DNA of 36,841 nucleotides from Aliarcobacter sp. (GTDB lineage Bacteria; Campylobacterota; Campylobacteria; Campylobacterales; Arcobacteraceae), in NCBI GenBank assembly GCA_017995775.1, contig JAGOIF010000003.1, positions 25,474-62,314 on the forward strand, given 5' to 3'. The first letter of the stretch is position 1. Each line of letters starts with the position of its first letter. This document shows, piece by piece, positions 19,012 to 25,761 of this stretch. The translations under genes were made by a program, and so were the position numbers. Under the pieces are notes generated by a model that had not been told where the DNA came from, did not search any database, and saw nothing but the letters and a program-made list of their open reading frames with translations.

Positions 19012-19593
19012 ATGAGTATAAAAGAAAACGTTGATTATATAAAAGAAGAACTAAGTAGCCAAGAGAAATTTCTTGAAAATTTTGTAAAAGGTGAAAGATT
19101 TTATAAGAAATACAAAACATTAATCTTCGCATTTATCGCTATTGCTATTCTAGGTGGAATTGGTCTTGTAATTAAAAACAATATTGATGAATCAAATAAA
19201 TTAAAAGCAAATATAGCTTTTAACAAAGTACTTCAAAATAGTACTGATACACAAGCTTTAGAAGAATTGAAAAATACAAATGAAAAACTTTATGAAGTTG
19301 CATTATTTTTACAAGCAAAAAAAGAGAATAAAGCTGTAGATATAAATATTCCTTTATTAAAAGAATTATCAAAATATCAAGTAGCTTTAGCAAACAAAAA
19401 TGTGGATGAATTAACAAATTTATCAATGCAAAATGATTTTTTATTAAAAGAATTTGCAATTTTTAATAAAGCACTTTTATTATCAAATGAAGGTAAATAC
19501 GATGATGCAAAGGCAACTTTAAAGTTGATTCCTCAAACATCAAAAGCATTTGAGTTGGCTAATTTATTAAATCACTATTTACTTACAAAATAA
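19012..19593 (+). CDS. YfgM-like membrane-anchored TPR-type protein
   Basis: A 193-residue protein. A cytoplasmic N-terminus of about 36 charged residues leads to a single membrane helix (about 38-58, TLIFAFIAIAILGGIGLVI). An all-helical region (about 65-190) has TPR-like spacing (LYEVALFLQAKKEN, FNKALLLSNEGKYDDAKATL). This is the layout of E. coli YfgM, a periplasmic chaperone-network protein tethered to the inner membrane. The next gene encodes a BamB-like lipoprotein, as in the E. coli yfgM-bamB pair, which strengthens the reading. Sequence identity appears low, so function is inferred. ATG with AAAAGG at about 9 nt. Confidence 0.7.
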   Translation: MSIKENVDYIKEELSSQEKFLENFVKGERFYKKYKTLIFAFIAIAILGGIGLVIKNNIDESNKLKANIAFNKVLQNSTDTQALEELKNTNEKLYEVALFLQAKKENKAVDINIPLLKELSKYQVALANKNVDELTNLSMQNDFLLKEFAIFNKALLLSNEGKYDDAKATLKLIPQTSKAFELANLLNHYLLTK

Positions 19594-19603
19594 GGAAGAC
19601 CAC

Positions 19604-20587
19604 ATGAAATATATTTTAACTTCACTACTATCTCTATTTTTATTTACAGCTTGTTCTGGTAAAAAATACTACGAACCAGAAGATGTAAGTAGTAATATTG
19701 AACTAAACAAAGAATCTATGTCTTCATCTATATCATCAATGAATAAAATTGGTGGAACACTTAACAATAAACAAGTTATTACAAAAAATGGTATCTCTAG
19801 TTATGAATTACCTGAAGGTTTTGATTTCTTGAATATTACAGAAGATGGAAGAATTATTGCTACTAATTATATTGATAAAATATTAATTGGCAAAGAAGAA
19901 AGAGTTGTAAAAGATGTTGTTGTTGCTGCTTCTTTAAAAAATGAGAAATTAGCTTTAGTTTATTCAAGTAATACTATTGAATTATTAGACATAAATACTT
20001 CAAAAACTCTATTTAAAGAGTATTTGCCATTATCATTAGCAAACGACACAAGAATCACAAATCCATATTTTATGGGTAATTTAATTTTATTCCCTACTTT
20101 AAATGGGAAAGTGATTATCGTTTCTTCATCAAATAATGAATCAATAAAAAACATCTCAGTTGATCCTGATAATGAATTTAATAATATTATTTCATTAAAT
20201 GTAATTGAAAGTACACAAACATTAATTGTTGCAAGTCCAAACAAAATTGTATCAATTTCTCCAAAAGAAATTTTGTCAAAAGATTATGAAATAAGAGATA
20301 TTATTGTAAATAAAGAAAATATTTATCTTGCAACTATTGATGGTCAAATCATAAAACTTACAGCAAATCTTGATCAAGTTGCAAAAAAGAAATATAAATA
20401 TGCAAAGATTCATGCTTTAGCATTTACAGACTCTTTATATGCTGTTGAATCACAAGGTTATTTAATAAATATTAAAGATGATTTTGCAGAAGATACAATT
20501 TATAATTTTGGTTTTGATAATGAAGAAAGAATGATTGCAATTGGAAACAAAGTATATTTTGGTTCAAAATATATAACTTTACCATAA
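19604..20587 (+). CDS. BamB-like lipoprotein with beta-propeller repeats
   Basis: A 327-residue lipoprotein. The signal peptide ends in a lipobox FTAC (lipidated Cys17). The remainder is a string of short beta-strand repeats of the form xxIYLATIDGQIIKLT and LILFPTLNGKVIIVS, typical of PQQ-type eight-bladed propellers such as BamB. BamB belongs to the BAM complex that inserts beta-barrel proteins in the outer membrane. The residue after Cys17 is Ser, which fits outer-membrane sorting. An AAGGAAG site precedes the ATG. The gene lies 10 bp after the YfgM-like gene. Assignment rests on architecture and gene pairing. Confidence 0.65.
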   Translation: MKYILTSLLSLFLFTACSGKKYYEPEDVSSNIELNKESMSSSISSMNKIGGTLNNKQVITKNGISSYELPEGFDFLNITEDGRIIATNYIDKILIGKEERVVKDVVVAASLKNEKLALVYSSNTIELLDINTSKTLFKEYLPLSLANDTRITNPYFMGNLILFPTLNGKVIIVSSSNNESIKNISVDPDNEFNNIISLNVIESTQTLIVASPNKIVSISPKEILSKDYEIRDIIVNKENIYLATIDGQIIKLTANLDQVAKKKYKYAKIHALAFTDSLYAVESQGYLINIKDDFAEDTIYNFGFDNEERMIAIGNKVYFGSKYITLP

Positions 20588-20612
20588 TTAAAACTCAAAA
20601 ATAATGCAAAAA

Positions 20613-20643
20613 AATAGGTCTGAAGTAAAACTTCAGACCTATT
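20613..20643. terminator. Strong terminator between convergent bamB-like gene and truD
   Basis: AATAGGTCTGAAG, loop TAAAA, CTTCAGACCTATT: a perfect 13-bp stem. On the minus strand it is followed by seven T residues (plus-strand A run 20606-20612), so it is a good intrinsic terminator for dksA-truD. For the plus strand no T run follows, but the stem could still act on the incoming transcript. Confidence 0.8.
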
Positions 20644-20662
20644 AAATCTAAGAAAATCTCTT

Positions 20663-21661
20663 TTAAGAAAAGTTTCTATTAGCTAAAAACTCCACTAATA
20701 CAGTAGCATATGAACCTTTTGGTAATACAAAATCTAAAGCACAAACCTTCTTACTAGCATCATATTTACAAGATATATCTCTTGGGAAAATTATAGCTTC
20801 TCTTCTATAACCTTTTTCTTGAATATATAAATCATCATACTTTTCTTCAATCTTTAAAGCATCACCCATAGCTTTAAAAACTTTTCTTCCAGGAAGTAAT
20901 CCCGTTGGAGTTATTTTAGAGCTTTTAAAATCATTTAATATATTTGCAGTTATTACTTTTGGTGTGAATATTTTATCTTTTTCTAAATCCATAAAAACAT
21001 CACCATTTAAAAGCACAAACTCATCTTTTGATAATTTAAGTCTTTCAACTAACCATGCATTAAAAAAACTACTTTGATAAGCTGCAATTAACATCTTTGA
21101 TAATTTTTTATCTTTAACAATCTCATCGCCATAAACAACTTCTTTTGCTTTGGCAAGATTATCAACAACTTCTTTTCCAAATCTTTGGTATCCAAAATAG
21201 TTTGGCATACCATCTCTTGTAATAATCTTTAGAATTTTTTGAATATGATTTATATCTTCAATTTCTACATTATGAAGATTTATTTTAAATCTATTCCCCT
21301 CTAAATCACCAATATTTAACTTGGCATTATGCAAAAATGTATCTAGAATTTGGATTTTTTTACTTCTAAAAAGTTTTATTTCTTTTGAGTATTTTTTTGG
21401 AATAGTAATATATTGAATAGTTGTAGCTCTTTTATCTTTTAATCCTGCATATCCAATCTCATTTGAAAATACATTTAAAAATTTTGCTAATCTATCTATA
21501 AGTTCCCACGTATCGCAGTTTGCTTTTTCAACTTTTAAAACTAAAAAACTTCCATTTCCAGAAAATTTTATAGCTTGTTCTTCAACTATAAAATCTTCAT
21601 CATTTTGTACGAAATTAAAATTTAAAACTTTATCATTTTGAGGATAAAATCTTTTTATCAA
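20663..21661 (-). CDS. truD: tRNA pseudouridine(13) synthase TruD
   Basis: A 332-residue pseudouridine synthase that modifies U13 of tRNA-Glu in E. coli. The catalytic aspartate is Asp76 in GYAGLKDKRATT. NYFGYQRFG (about 156-164) is a second TruD signature, and the TRUD insertion domain follows in the middle. The C-terminal LDFVLPKGSYATVLVEFL is typical. The start overlaps the dksA-type gene by 4 bp, so they are coupled. Confidence 0.95.
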   Translation of the reverse strand: MIKRFYPQNDKVLNFNFVQNDEDFIVEEQAIKFSGNGSFLVLKVEKANCDTWELIDRLAKFLNVFSNEIGYAGLKDKRATTIQYITIPKKYSKEIKLFRSKKIQILDTFLHNAKLNIGDLEGNRFKINLHNVEIEDINHIQKILKIITRDGMPNYFGYQRFGKEVVDNLAKAKEVVYGDEIVKDKKLSKMLIAAYQSSFFNAWLVERLKLSKDEFVLLNGDVFMDLEKDKIFTPKVITANILNDFKSSKITPTGLLPGRKVFKAMGDALKIEEKYDDLYIQEKGYRREAIIFPRDISCKYDASKKVCALDFVLPKGSYATVLVEFLANRNFS

Positions 21662-22029
21662 TTTTTTGCTCTTTTTAAAGATTCATGTTCATAAACTGTT
21701 CTACATTCTGTACAAAATTTCGCAAATGGTTTTGCTTTTAATCTTCCTAATGGAATTACAACTCCACACATATCACAAATTCCGTAAGTTCCTTTTACAA
21801 TCTTTATTAAAGATTCTTCAATTTGCTTTAGTTCTTCCACTTGATGATTTGCTATCATTCCTTCTGTAAAAGAATCACTTACAAGCTCCGCATAATCTAA
21901 ATCATCATTTATTTCTTGATTTTTTAATTCATCAATATTAGCTCTGCTACTACTTATGTTCGCTAAAATGCTTTCTTTTCTTGCAAGTAAAATTATTTTT
22001 AACTCGTCAATTTGACTTTTATTTGGCAT
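21658..22029 (-). CDS. dksA: DksA/TraR-family zinc-finger regulator
   Basis: A 123-residue protein. A helical hairpin (about 1-78) carries the DDLDYAELV tip, which matches the DxxDxA motif DksA places in the RNA polymerase secondary channel. A four-cysteine zinc finger follows (Cys85, Cys88, Cys106, Cys109; CDMCG...CTEC). DksA works with ppGpp in the stringent response. The protein is shorter than the 151-residue E. coli form but usual for Campylobacterota. AAGGAGATGAT precedes the ATG. Shares its transcript with truD. Confidence 0.9.
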   Translation of the reverse strand: MPNKSQIDELKIILLARKESILANISSSRANIDELKNQEINDDLDYAELVSDSFTEGMIANHQVEELKQIEESLIKIVKGTYGICDMCGVVIPLGRLKAKPFAKFCTECRTVYEHESLKRAKN

Positions 22030-22053
22030 ATCATCTCCTTGAATATTCGCGCA

Positions 22054-22059
22054 ATTATA
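22054..22059 (-). promoter_or_regulatory. Putative -10 element for dksA-truD
   Basis: TATAAT on the minus strand, 24 bp before the dksA start codon, in the sequence GGTATAATTG. No -35 box is apparent. Confidence 0.5.
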
Positions 22060-22237
22060 CCTTGTTTATAATATATATCCAATTAATACTAGTAAAGCAC
22101 CTAAGTATAGGTATCTAGGACAAATAAAATAATTGCTAAAACATCTAAAAAAGAATAATTTTTTATTTTATATATATTTATTTAATACATACTTAACTAA
22201 AAAGAGATAAAATCACAAATAATAAAAGGAGTTTATT
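22060..22237. other. Intergenic region before the ABC/cysteine cassette
   Basis: About 180 bp of very AT-rich sequence without a gene. It holds a short hairpin ACCTA-AGTA-TAGGT (22099-22112) and a possible -10 box TAAAAT (22208-22213) for the plus-strand cassette. The AAAAGGAG ribosome binding site is at 22224-22231. I see no known riboswitch. Confidence 0.4.
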
Positions 22238-22495
22238 ATCACTACTTTATCAAAAAAATTTATACTTTTTATATCATTGTTATTAAGCCTTTTTATTTTT
22301 CTTATTTTTATTCATCCAATTTTAAATAAAGAAATTGACTACTCATTTAAAATAAGTGCCATTACGAAACTTTCAAATATTGCATATTCAAATAGTATTT
22401 ATGAAGTAAGAATAAAAGACAATCAAGATTTTTCAAATAACTTACACAATATGCCTTTACAAATAAAATATCTGGATTTTATCTATGAAGATTAG
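22238..22495 (+). CDS. Small membrane-anchored periplasmic protein, first gene of ABC cassette (ATC or ATT start)
   Basis: From ATC at 22238 the frame encodes 85 residues: a basic start (TTLSKKF), one membrane helix (about 8-28) and a periplasmic tail of about 57 residues without cysteine. I do not recognise the family. The only site with Shine-Dalgarno character is AAAAGGAG at 22224-22231. The codons at usual distance are ATT (22235) and ATC (22238). An in-frame stop lies at 22223-22225, and no ATG, GTG or TTG occurs before TTG at 22277. A start at 22277 has no binding site and would drop the basic residues that orient the helix. The end overlaps the permease gene by 11 bp. It may be an accessory subunit of the transporter. 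Confidence 0.6.
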   Translation: MTTLSKKFILFISLLLSLFIFLIFIHPILNKEIDYSFKISAITKLSNIAYSNSIYEVRIKDNQDFSNNLHNMPLQIKYLDFIYED

Positions 22496-23663
22496 TGTAT
22501 TTTTTAATTTCTTATTTTTATTACTGTTCACACATAAATCAAAACATTTAGCAATTTTTTTTATTTCTATTTTAATAGTTTTTCTAAGTTCTTCAATACT
22601 TTTTATTTCAAATACTTTAAAAAAAGAGATATTTACAACACTTGAAAATCAAAGTGATTTTGTAATTCAAAAAATCAATAGTGGTAAATCTCAATATACT
22701 CCTATTTCTTGGATTGAAGATTTTAAAGAAATTTCTGGAGTAAAAAATATTCAGCAAAGGGTTTATGGTCAATATTACTTTATGCCTGAGGATGCTTATT
22801 TTACTATTGTTGGAATTGATTTATTTGAGGAAGGCAGTTCTAAAAATATCAAAGAGCTTTTAAAGGTTTTAAATATTTCTGAGTTTTTACAAAGTGATTC
22901 TATGATTATTGGAAATGGAATTAAAAAACTATTTGATAAATATAAATATATAGATTCATATGATTTTAAACTTTTTAATAATGATTTAAAAGAGATAAAA
23001 ATCTTTAAAGATTTACCACAAAAAGCAAATTTAGTAGCAAATGATTTAATAATTATGGATATAAATCTTGCAAAAGAGATTTTAAACATAAAAGAAGATG
23101 AAGCCACAGATATAGTTTTGAATGTTCCAAATAATCTAGAGCGAGCAAATGTAAAAGATCAATTGATTTTAAAACACTCAAATACAAGAATTCTTCAAAA
23201 AGAAAACTTGAAAAAAGAGTATGAAAATATGTTCAACTACAAAGGTGGGATATTTTTGATTTTATTTATTGTTGTAATTTTAACTTTTACTTTGATTTTA
23301 TATCAAAGATATTCAATGATAAGTTTAGGAGATAAAAAAGAGATAGGGATTTTAAAAGCTGTTGGATGGAGTATAAAAGATATTTTAAAACTTAAAATTA
23401 TGGAAAATTTCATCGTGGCTTTTATGGCCTTTATTATTGGAATAATTTTATCTTATATATTTGTATTTATTTTAAATGCACCTATTTTAAAAAATGTTTT
23501 TATTGGTTCACAAAATTTGCAAAATGATTTTATTTTTAATGCAAATATTCAAATAGATAGTTTAATCACCCTATTTTTATTTTTCATGATTCCATTTTTA
23601 AGTGCAGTTTTAATTCCTGTTTGGAAAGTAGCAATCATAGATTCAACACAGAGTATGAAATGA
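22485..23663 (+). CDS. ABC transporter permease, FtsX/MacB type
   Basis: A 392-residue permease with the MacB/FtsX plan. Helix 1 is at about 21-43, and a large periplasmic domain spans about 44-255. Three C-terminal helices follow (about 256-275, 307-330, 361-380). The coupling segment GDKKEIGILKAVGWSIKDI (about 285-303) is the hallmark of the FtsX domain. Type VII ABC systems of this kind usually act mechanically on periplasmic partners or move lipoproteins, rather than pumping solutes through a channel. Only one permease gene is present, so a homodimer is likely. It overlaps the small gene before it (11 bp) and the ATPase after it (4 bp). Confidence 0.88.
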   Translation: MKISVFFNFLFLLLFTHKSKHLAIFFISILIVFLSSSILFISNTLKKEIFTTLENQSDFVIQKINSGKSQYTPISWIEDFKEISGVKNIQQRVYGQYYFMPEDAYFTIVGIDLFEEGSSKNIKELLKVLNISEFLQSDSMIIGNGIKKLFDKYKYIDSYDFKLFNNDLKEIKIFKDLPQKANLVANDLIIMDINLAKEILNIKEDEATDIVLNVPNNLERANVKDQLILKHSNTRILQKENLKKEYENMFNYKGGIFLILFIVVILTFTLILYQRYSMISLGDKKEIGILKAVGWSIKDILKLKIMENFIVAFMAFIIGIILSYIFVFILNAPILKNVFIGSQNLQNDFIFNANIQIDSLITLFLFFMIPFLSAVLIPVWKVAIIDSTQSMK

Positions 23664-24331
23664 TAAAAATTACAAATTTAAATAAAGTATTTAATGAAAA
23701 TACAAAAAAAGAGTTCCACGCTTTAAAAGATATAAATCTTGAAATAAAAACTTCTTCATGTGTTATTTTAAAAGGTGTTAGTGGAAGTGGAAAATCAACT
23801 CTTTTATCAATAATTGGAACACTTTTAAAACCAACAAGTGGTGAAATAAAAATAGACGAAGAAAGTGTTACTAAACTTCCTGATTTACACGCATCTGCTT
23901 TTAGAGCAAAAAAATTAGGTTTTATTTTTCAATCATATAATTTATTCAACGAATTAAGTGTGAAAGATAATATCTCACTTCCTTTAATTCCTCTTGGATA
24001 TTCTCAAAAACAAATAAATGAACAAACTTTAATAGCTTTAAAACTTGCAAACATAGAACATAAAAAAGATGAGCTTGTCTATAACCTTTCAGGTGGTGAG
24101 AAACAAAGATGTGCAATTGCAAGAGCATTAGTGAATAATCCTGATATTATCCTTTGTGATGAGCCTACGGCTAATTTAGACTATGATAACTCTATGATAT
24201 TTATACAAAGTCTAAAAGAGCTTAAAAAACTAAATAAAACTATAATCGTTGCAACTCATGATCCTATTTTTGAAAGCTTAGATTTTGTGGATGAGATTAT
24301 AAATATAAAAAATGGAACTATTTGTGAATAG
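23660..24331 (+). CDS. ABC transporter ATP-binding protein, LolD/MacB type
   Basis: A 223-residue ATPase. All motifs are present: Walker A GVSGSGKST (39-47), Q-loop Gln91 in FIFQSYNLF, signature LSGGEKQR (143-150), Walker B ILCDEP (163-169 region, Glu168) and switch His200 in ATHD. The start ATG overlaps the permease stop as ATGA, giving MIKITNLNKVF as in the family. An upstream in-frame start at 23621 would add 13 unrelated residues inside the permease gene. It pairs with the FtsX-type permease to drive the cassette. Confidence 0.92.
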   Translation: MIKITNLNKVFNENTKKEFHALKDINLEIKTSSCVILKGVSGSGKSTLLSIIGTLLKPTSGEIKIDEESVTKLPDLHASAFRAKKLGFIFQSYNLFNELSVKDNISLPLIPLGYSQKQINEQTLIALKLANIEHKKDELVYNLSGGEKQRCAIARALVNNPDIILCDEPTANLDYDNSMIFIQSLKELKKLNKTIIVATHDPIFESLDFVDEIINIKNGTICE

Positions 24332-25292
24332 TGTTCTTCTTTCAAATGAAATAATTATCTATATTTTCGTTCAAATGATTTTAATTTTATTACTTTTTAT
24401 TGCATTTTATTTTTCTATTTCAATTATAAAAAACTGGGATTATGAAAAAACAACAACAACTCAATACAAATTAGAAAATAAATCCTATTTAGTAATCTTG
24501 ATAATAAGCTTTACTCTAATTGTAAAAATATTTTTATTTCCTTATTTTGCTTACAGTTTAGATAATCTTTCAAATATCGTCCCAGGAGCCATGTGTGCTG
24601 CTGGAATTGTGGGTGCAAATGATTTTGGACAGATAAATCTTGCTTTAAAAATACTAATCTTATTTTTCATAGGTGTTTGGCTGATTATAAATTCCCTTGA
24701 TTTAAAAGCAAAAACCTATCCTTATACTAAAAAGAAATATTGGTTTTATTCTTTTATTTTTTTTCTTTGTATTATTGAAATATTTTTAGATTTTTTCTTT
24801 TTAAATGGGATTTCTACAAAAGAGCCTGTTATGTGTTGCTCAACAATATTTGGAATAAATAGTGTTGGAAGTAATATTCCTTTTGATTTAAGTATTTCAA
24901 TGCTTTTAGTACTATTTTATCTTTTATATATTTTGATTGTTTTTATAAATATTCAAAAGCAAGCTTTTTTAAATCTGATTTTTAACTTCTTATTTTTATA
25001 TATTGCATATTATTGTGTGACTTATTTCTTTTCAACTTATGTTTATGAACTTCCTACACATCAGTGTCCATTTTGTATGCTTCAAAAAGAGTATCATTTT
25101 ATTGGATATTTTATTTGGTCAACACTTTTTTTAGGAACTTTTTTTGGAGTTGCTAGTTATATTTTGAAAACTTTTATAAATAAGGATTTAGAATATACTT
25201 ATAAATATTCTTTAGTTTTTAATTCTATTTTTGTATTTATTTGTAGTTTTTATGTGATTAGGTATTATTTGATAAATGGAGTTTTTTTGTAA
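24312..25292 (+). CDS. Polytopic membrane protein with periplasmic cysteine motifs (unknown function)
   Basis: A 326-residue protein with about eight helices (near 11-38, 58-80, 109-128, 142-165, 194-213, 217-242, 262-286, 298-318). Basic loops (39-57, 129-141, 213-218, 287-297) suggest that side is cytoplasmic. The three other long loops are then periplasmic, and each carries cysteine: PGAMCAAGIVGANDFG (Cys95), EPVMCCSTIFGINSVG (Cys175, Cys176) and THQCPFCMLQKEY (Cys252, Cys255). The first two look like copies of one motif. CPFC with a following helix recalls DsbB-type CxxC sites but the fold differs. It overlaps the ATPase gene by 20 bp. A GTG at 24324 is an alternative start. Metal or heme binding, or thiol exchange, are possible. 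Confidence 0.7.
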   Translation: MELFVNSVLLSNEIIIYIFVQMILILLLFIAFYFSISIIKNWDYEKTTTTQYKLENKSYLVILIISFTLIVKIFLFPYFAYSLDNLSNIVPGAMCAAGIVGANDFGQINLALKILILFFIGVWLIINSLDLKAKTYPYTKKKYWFYSFIFFLCIIEIFLDFFFLNGISTKEPVMCCSTIFGINSVGSNIPFDLSISMLLVLFYLLYILIVFINIQKQAFLNLIFNFLFLYIAYYCVTYFFSTYVYELPTHQCPFCMLQKEYHFIGYFIWSTLFLGTFFGVASYILKTFINKDLEYTYKYSLVFNSIFVFICSFYVIRYYLINGVFL

Positions 25293-25299
25293 AAATTCC

Positions 25300-25319
25300 A
25301 TGATAGTTTAAACTATCAT
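25300..25319. terminator. Bidirectional terminator after the ABC cassette
   Basis: ATGATAGTTT-AAACTATCAT is a perfect palindrome. The stem can extend outward over ATTC/GAAT with one mismatch. T-rich sequence follows on both strands (CTTTTAATTTT on plus, GGAATTTTTAC on minus). It sits between the convergent cysteine membrane protein and lipoprotein genes. Confidence 0.7.
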
Positions 25320-25341
25320 AGAATCTTTTAATTTTAAAAAA

Positions 25342-25608
25342 TTATTTAGTTTCTTCTTTTACTGTATCTTCTTTGATTACATCTTCTTTTTCATTTTCTT
25401 CAGCTTGCTCATTTACTTCTTCAGCTGCTTGTTCTTTCATCGCTGCTTCATCTTCTTTAACTTCTTCTGTTGATGTTGCTTGTACAGCTATTACTTCGTC
25501 TTTTTTAACTTCTTGTGTTGCTTCAGCTTGTGCAACTGGTTTTTTCTCTTCGTTACAACCTGTTAATAACGCTAATAATACAGCTGATCCTAATAAAATT
25601 TTTCTCAT
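25342..25608 (-). CDS. Small acidic lipoprotein, 88 aa
   Basis: MRKILLGSAVLLALLTGCN is a lipoprotein signal peptide with lipobox LTGC (Cys18). The mature part is about 70 residues of low-complexity Glu/Lys/Ala/Thr sequence (EEVKEDEAA, EEVNEQAEE, VKEETK), very acidic and probably disordered or coiled. The start chosen is the ATG at 25606-25608, with AAAAGGAT seven bases ahead; earlier in-frame starts give an N-terminus that does not fit a signal peptide. The asparagine after the lipid cysteine does not settle inner or outer membrane placement. Function unknown. Confidence 0.75.
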   Translation of the reverse strand: MRKILLGSAVLLALLTGCNEEKKPVAQAEATQEVKKDEVIAVQATSTEEVKEDEAAMKEQAAEEVNEQAEENEKEDVIKEDTVKEETK

Positions 25609-25684
25609 AGATTGCATCCTTTTGTGTTTTGTTTTTAATAAACAATTGCGGAATAATATCAAAATTATTGTGTAGTAATTGTGT

Positions 25685-25706
25685 TAGATAATTATAGAAT
25701 TATCTA
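25685..25706. repeat. Inverted repeat upstream of the lipoprotein gene
   Basis: TAGATAATT-ATAG-AATTATCTA, a perfect 9-bp inverted repeat with a 4-nt centre. It lies about 77 bp upstream of the lipoprotein start and before a possible -10 (TATTAT, 25653-25658, minus strand). It may be an operator or a short stem-loop. Confidence 0.35.
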
Positions 25707-25723
25707 CAATTTTAATACTTTAG

Positions 25724-25761
25724 AAAAAAGTATAAACTCACTTAAAAATTTATACTTTTTT
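25724..25761 (-). terminator. Terminator of the YitT-like/cytidylate-kinase-like gene
   Basis: AAAAAAGTATAAA (25724-25736) pairs exactly with 25749-25761, giving a 13-bp stem with a 12-nt loop. The minus strand ends the stem in six T residues. It includes the stop codon of the gene. Confidence 0.65.

Noticed and set aside
22796-23107. A minus-strand frame inside the permease gene
   Set aside because: It lies wholly within the periplasmic domain of the permease, has no ribosome binding site and has no recognisable motif.
25373-25675. A 100-codon serine/cysteine-rich plus-strand frame
   Set aside because: It is the reverse reading of the acidic lipoprotein, whose repeated GAA/GAT codons keep the opposite strand open.
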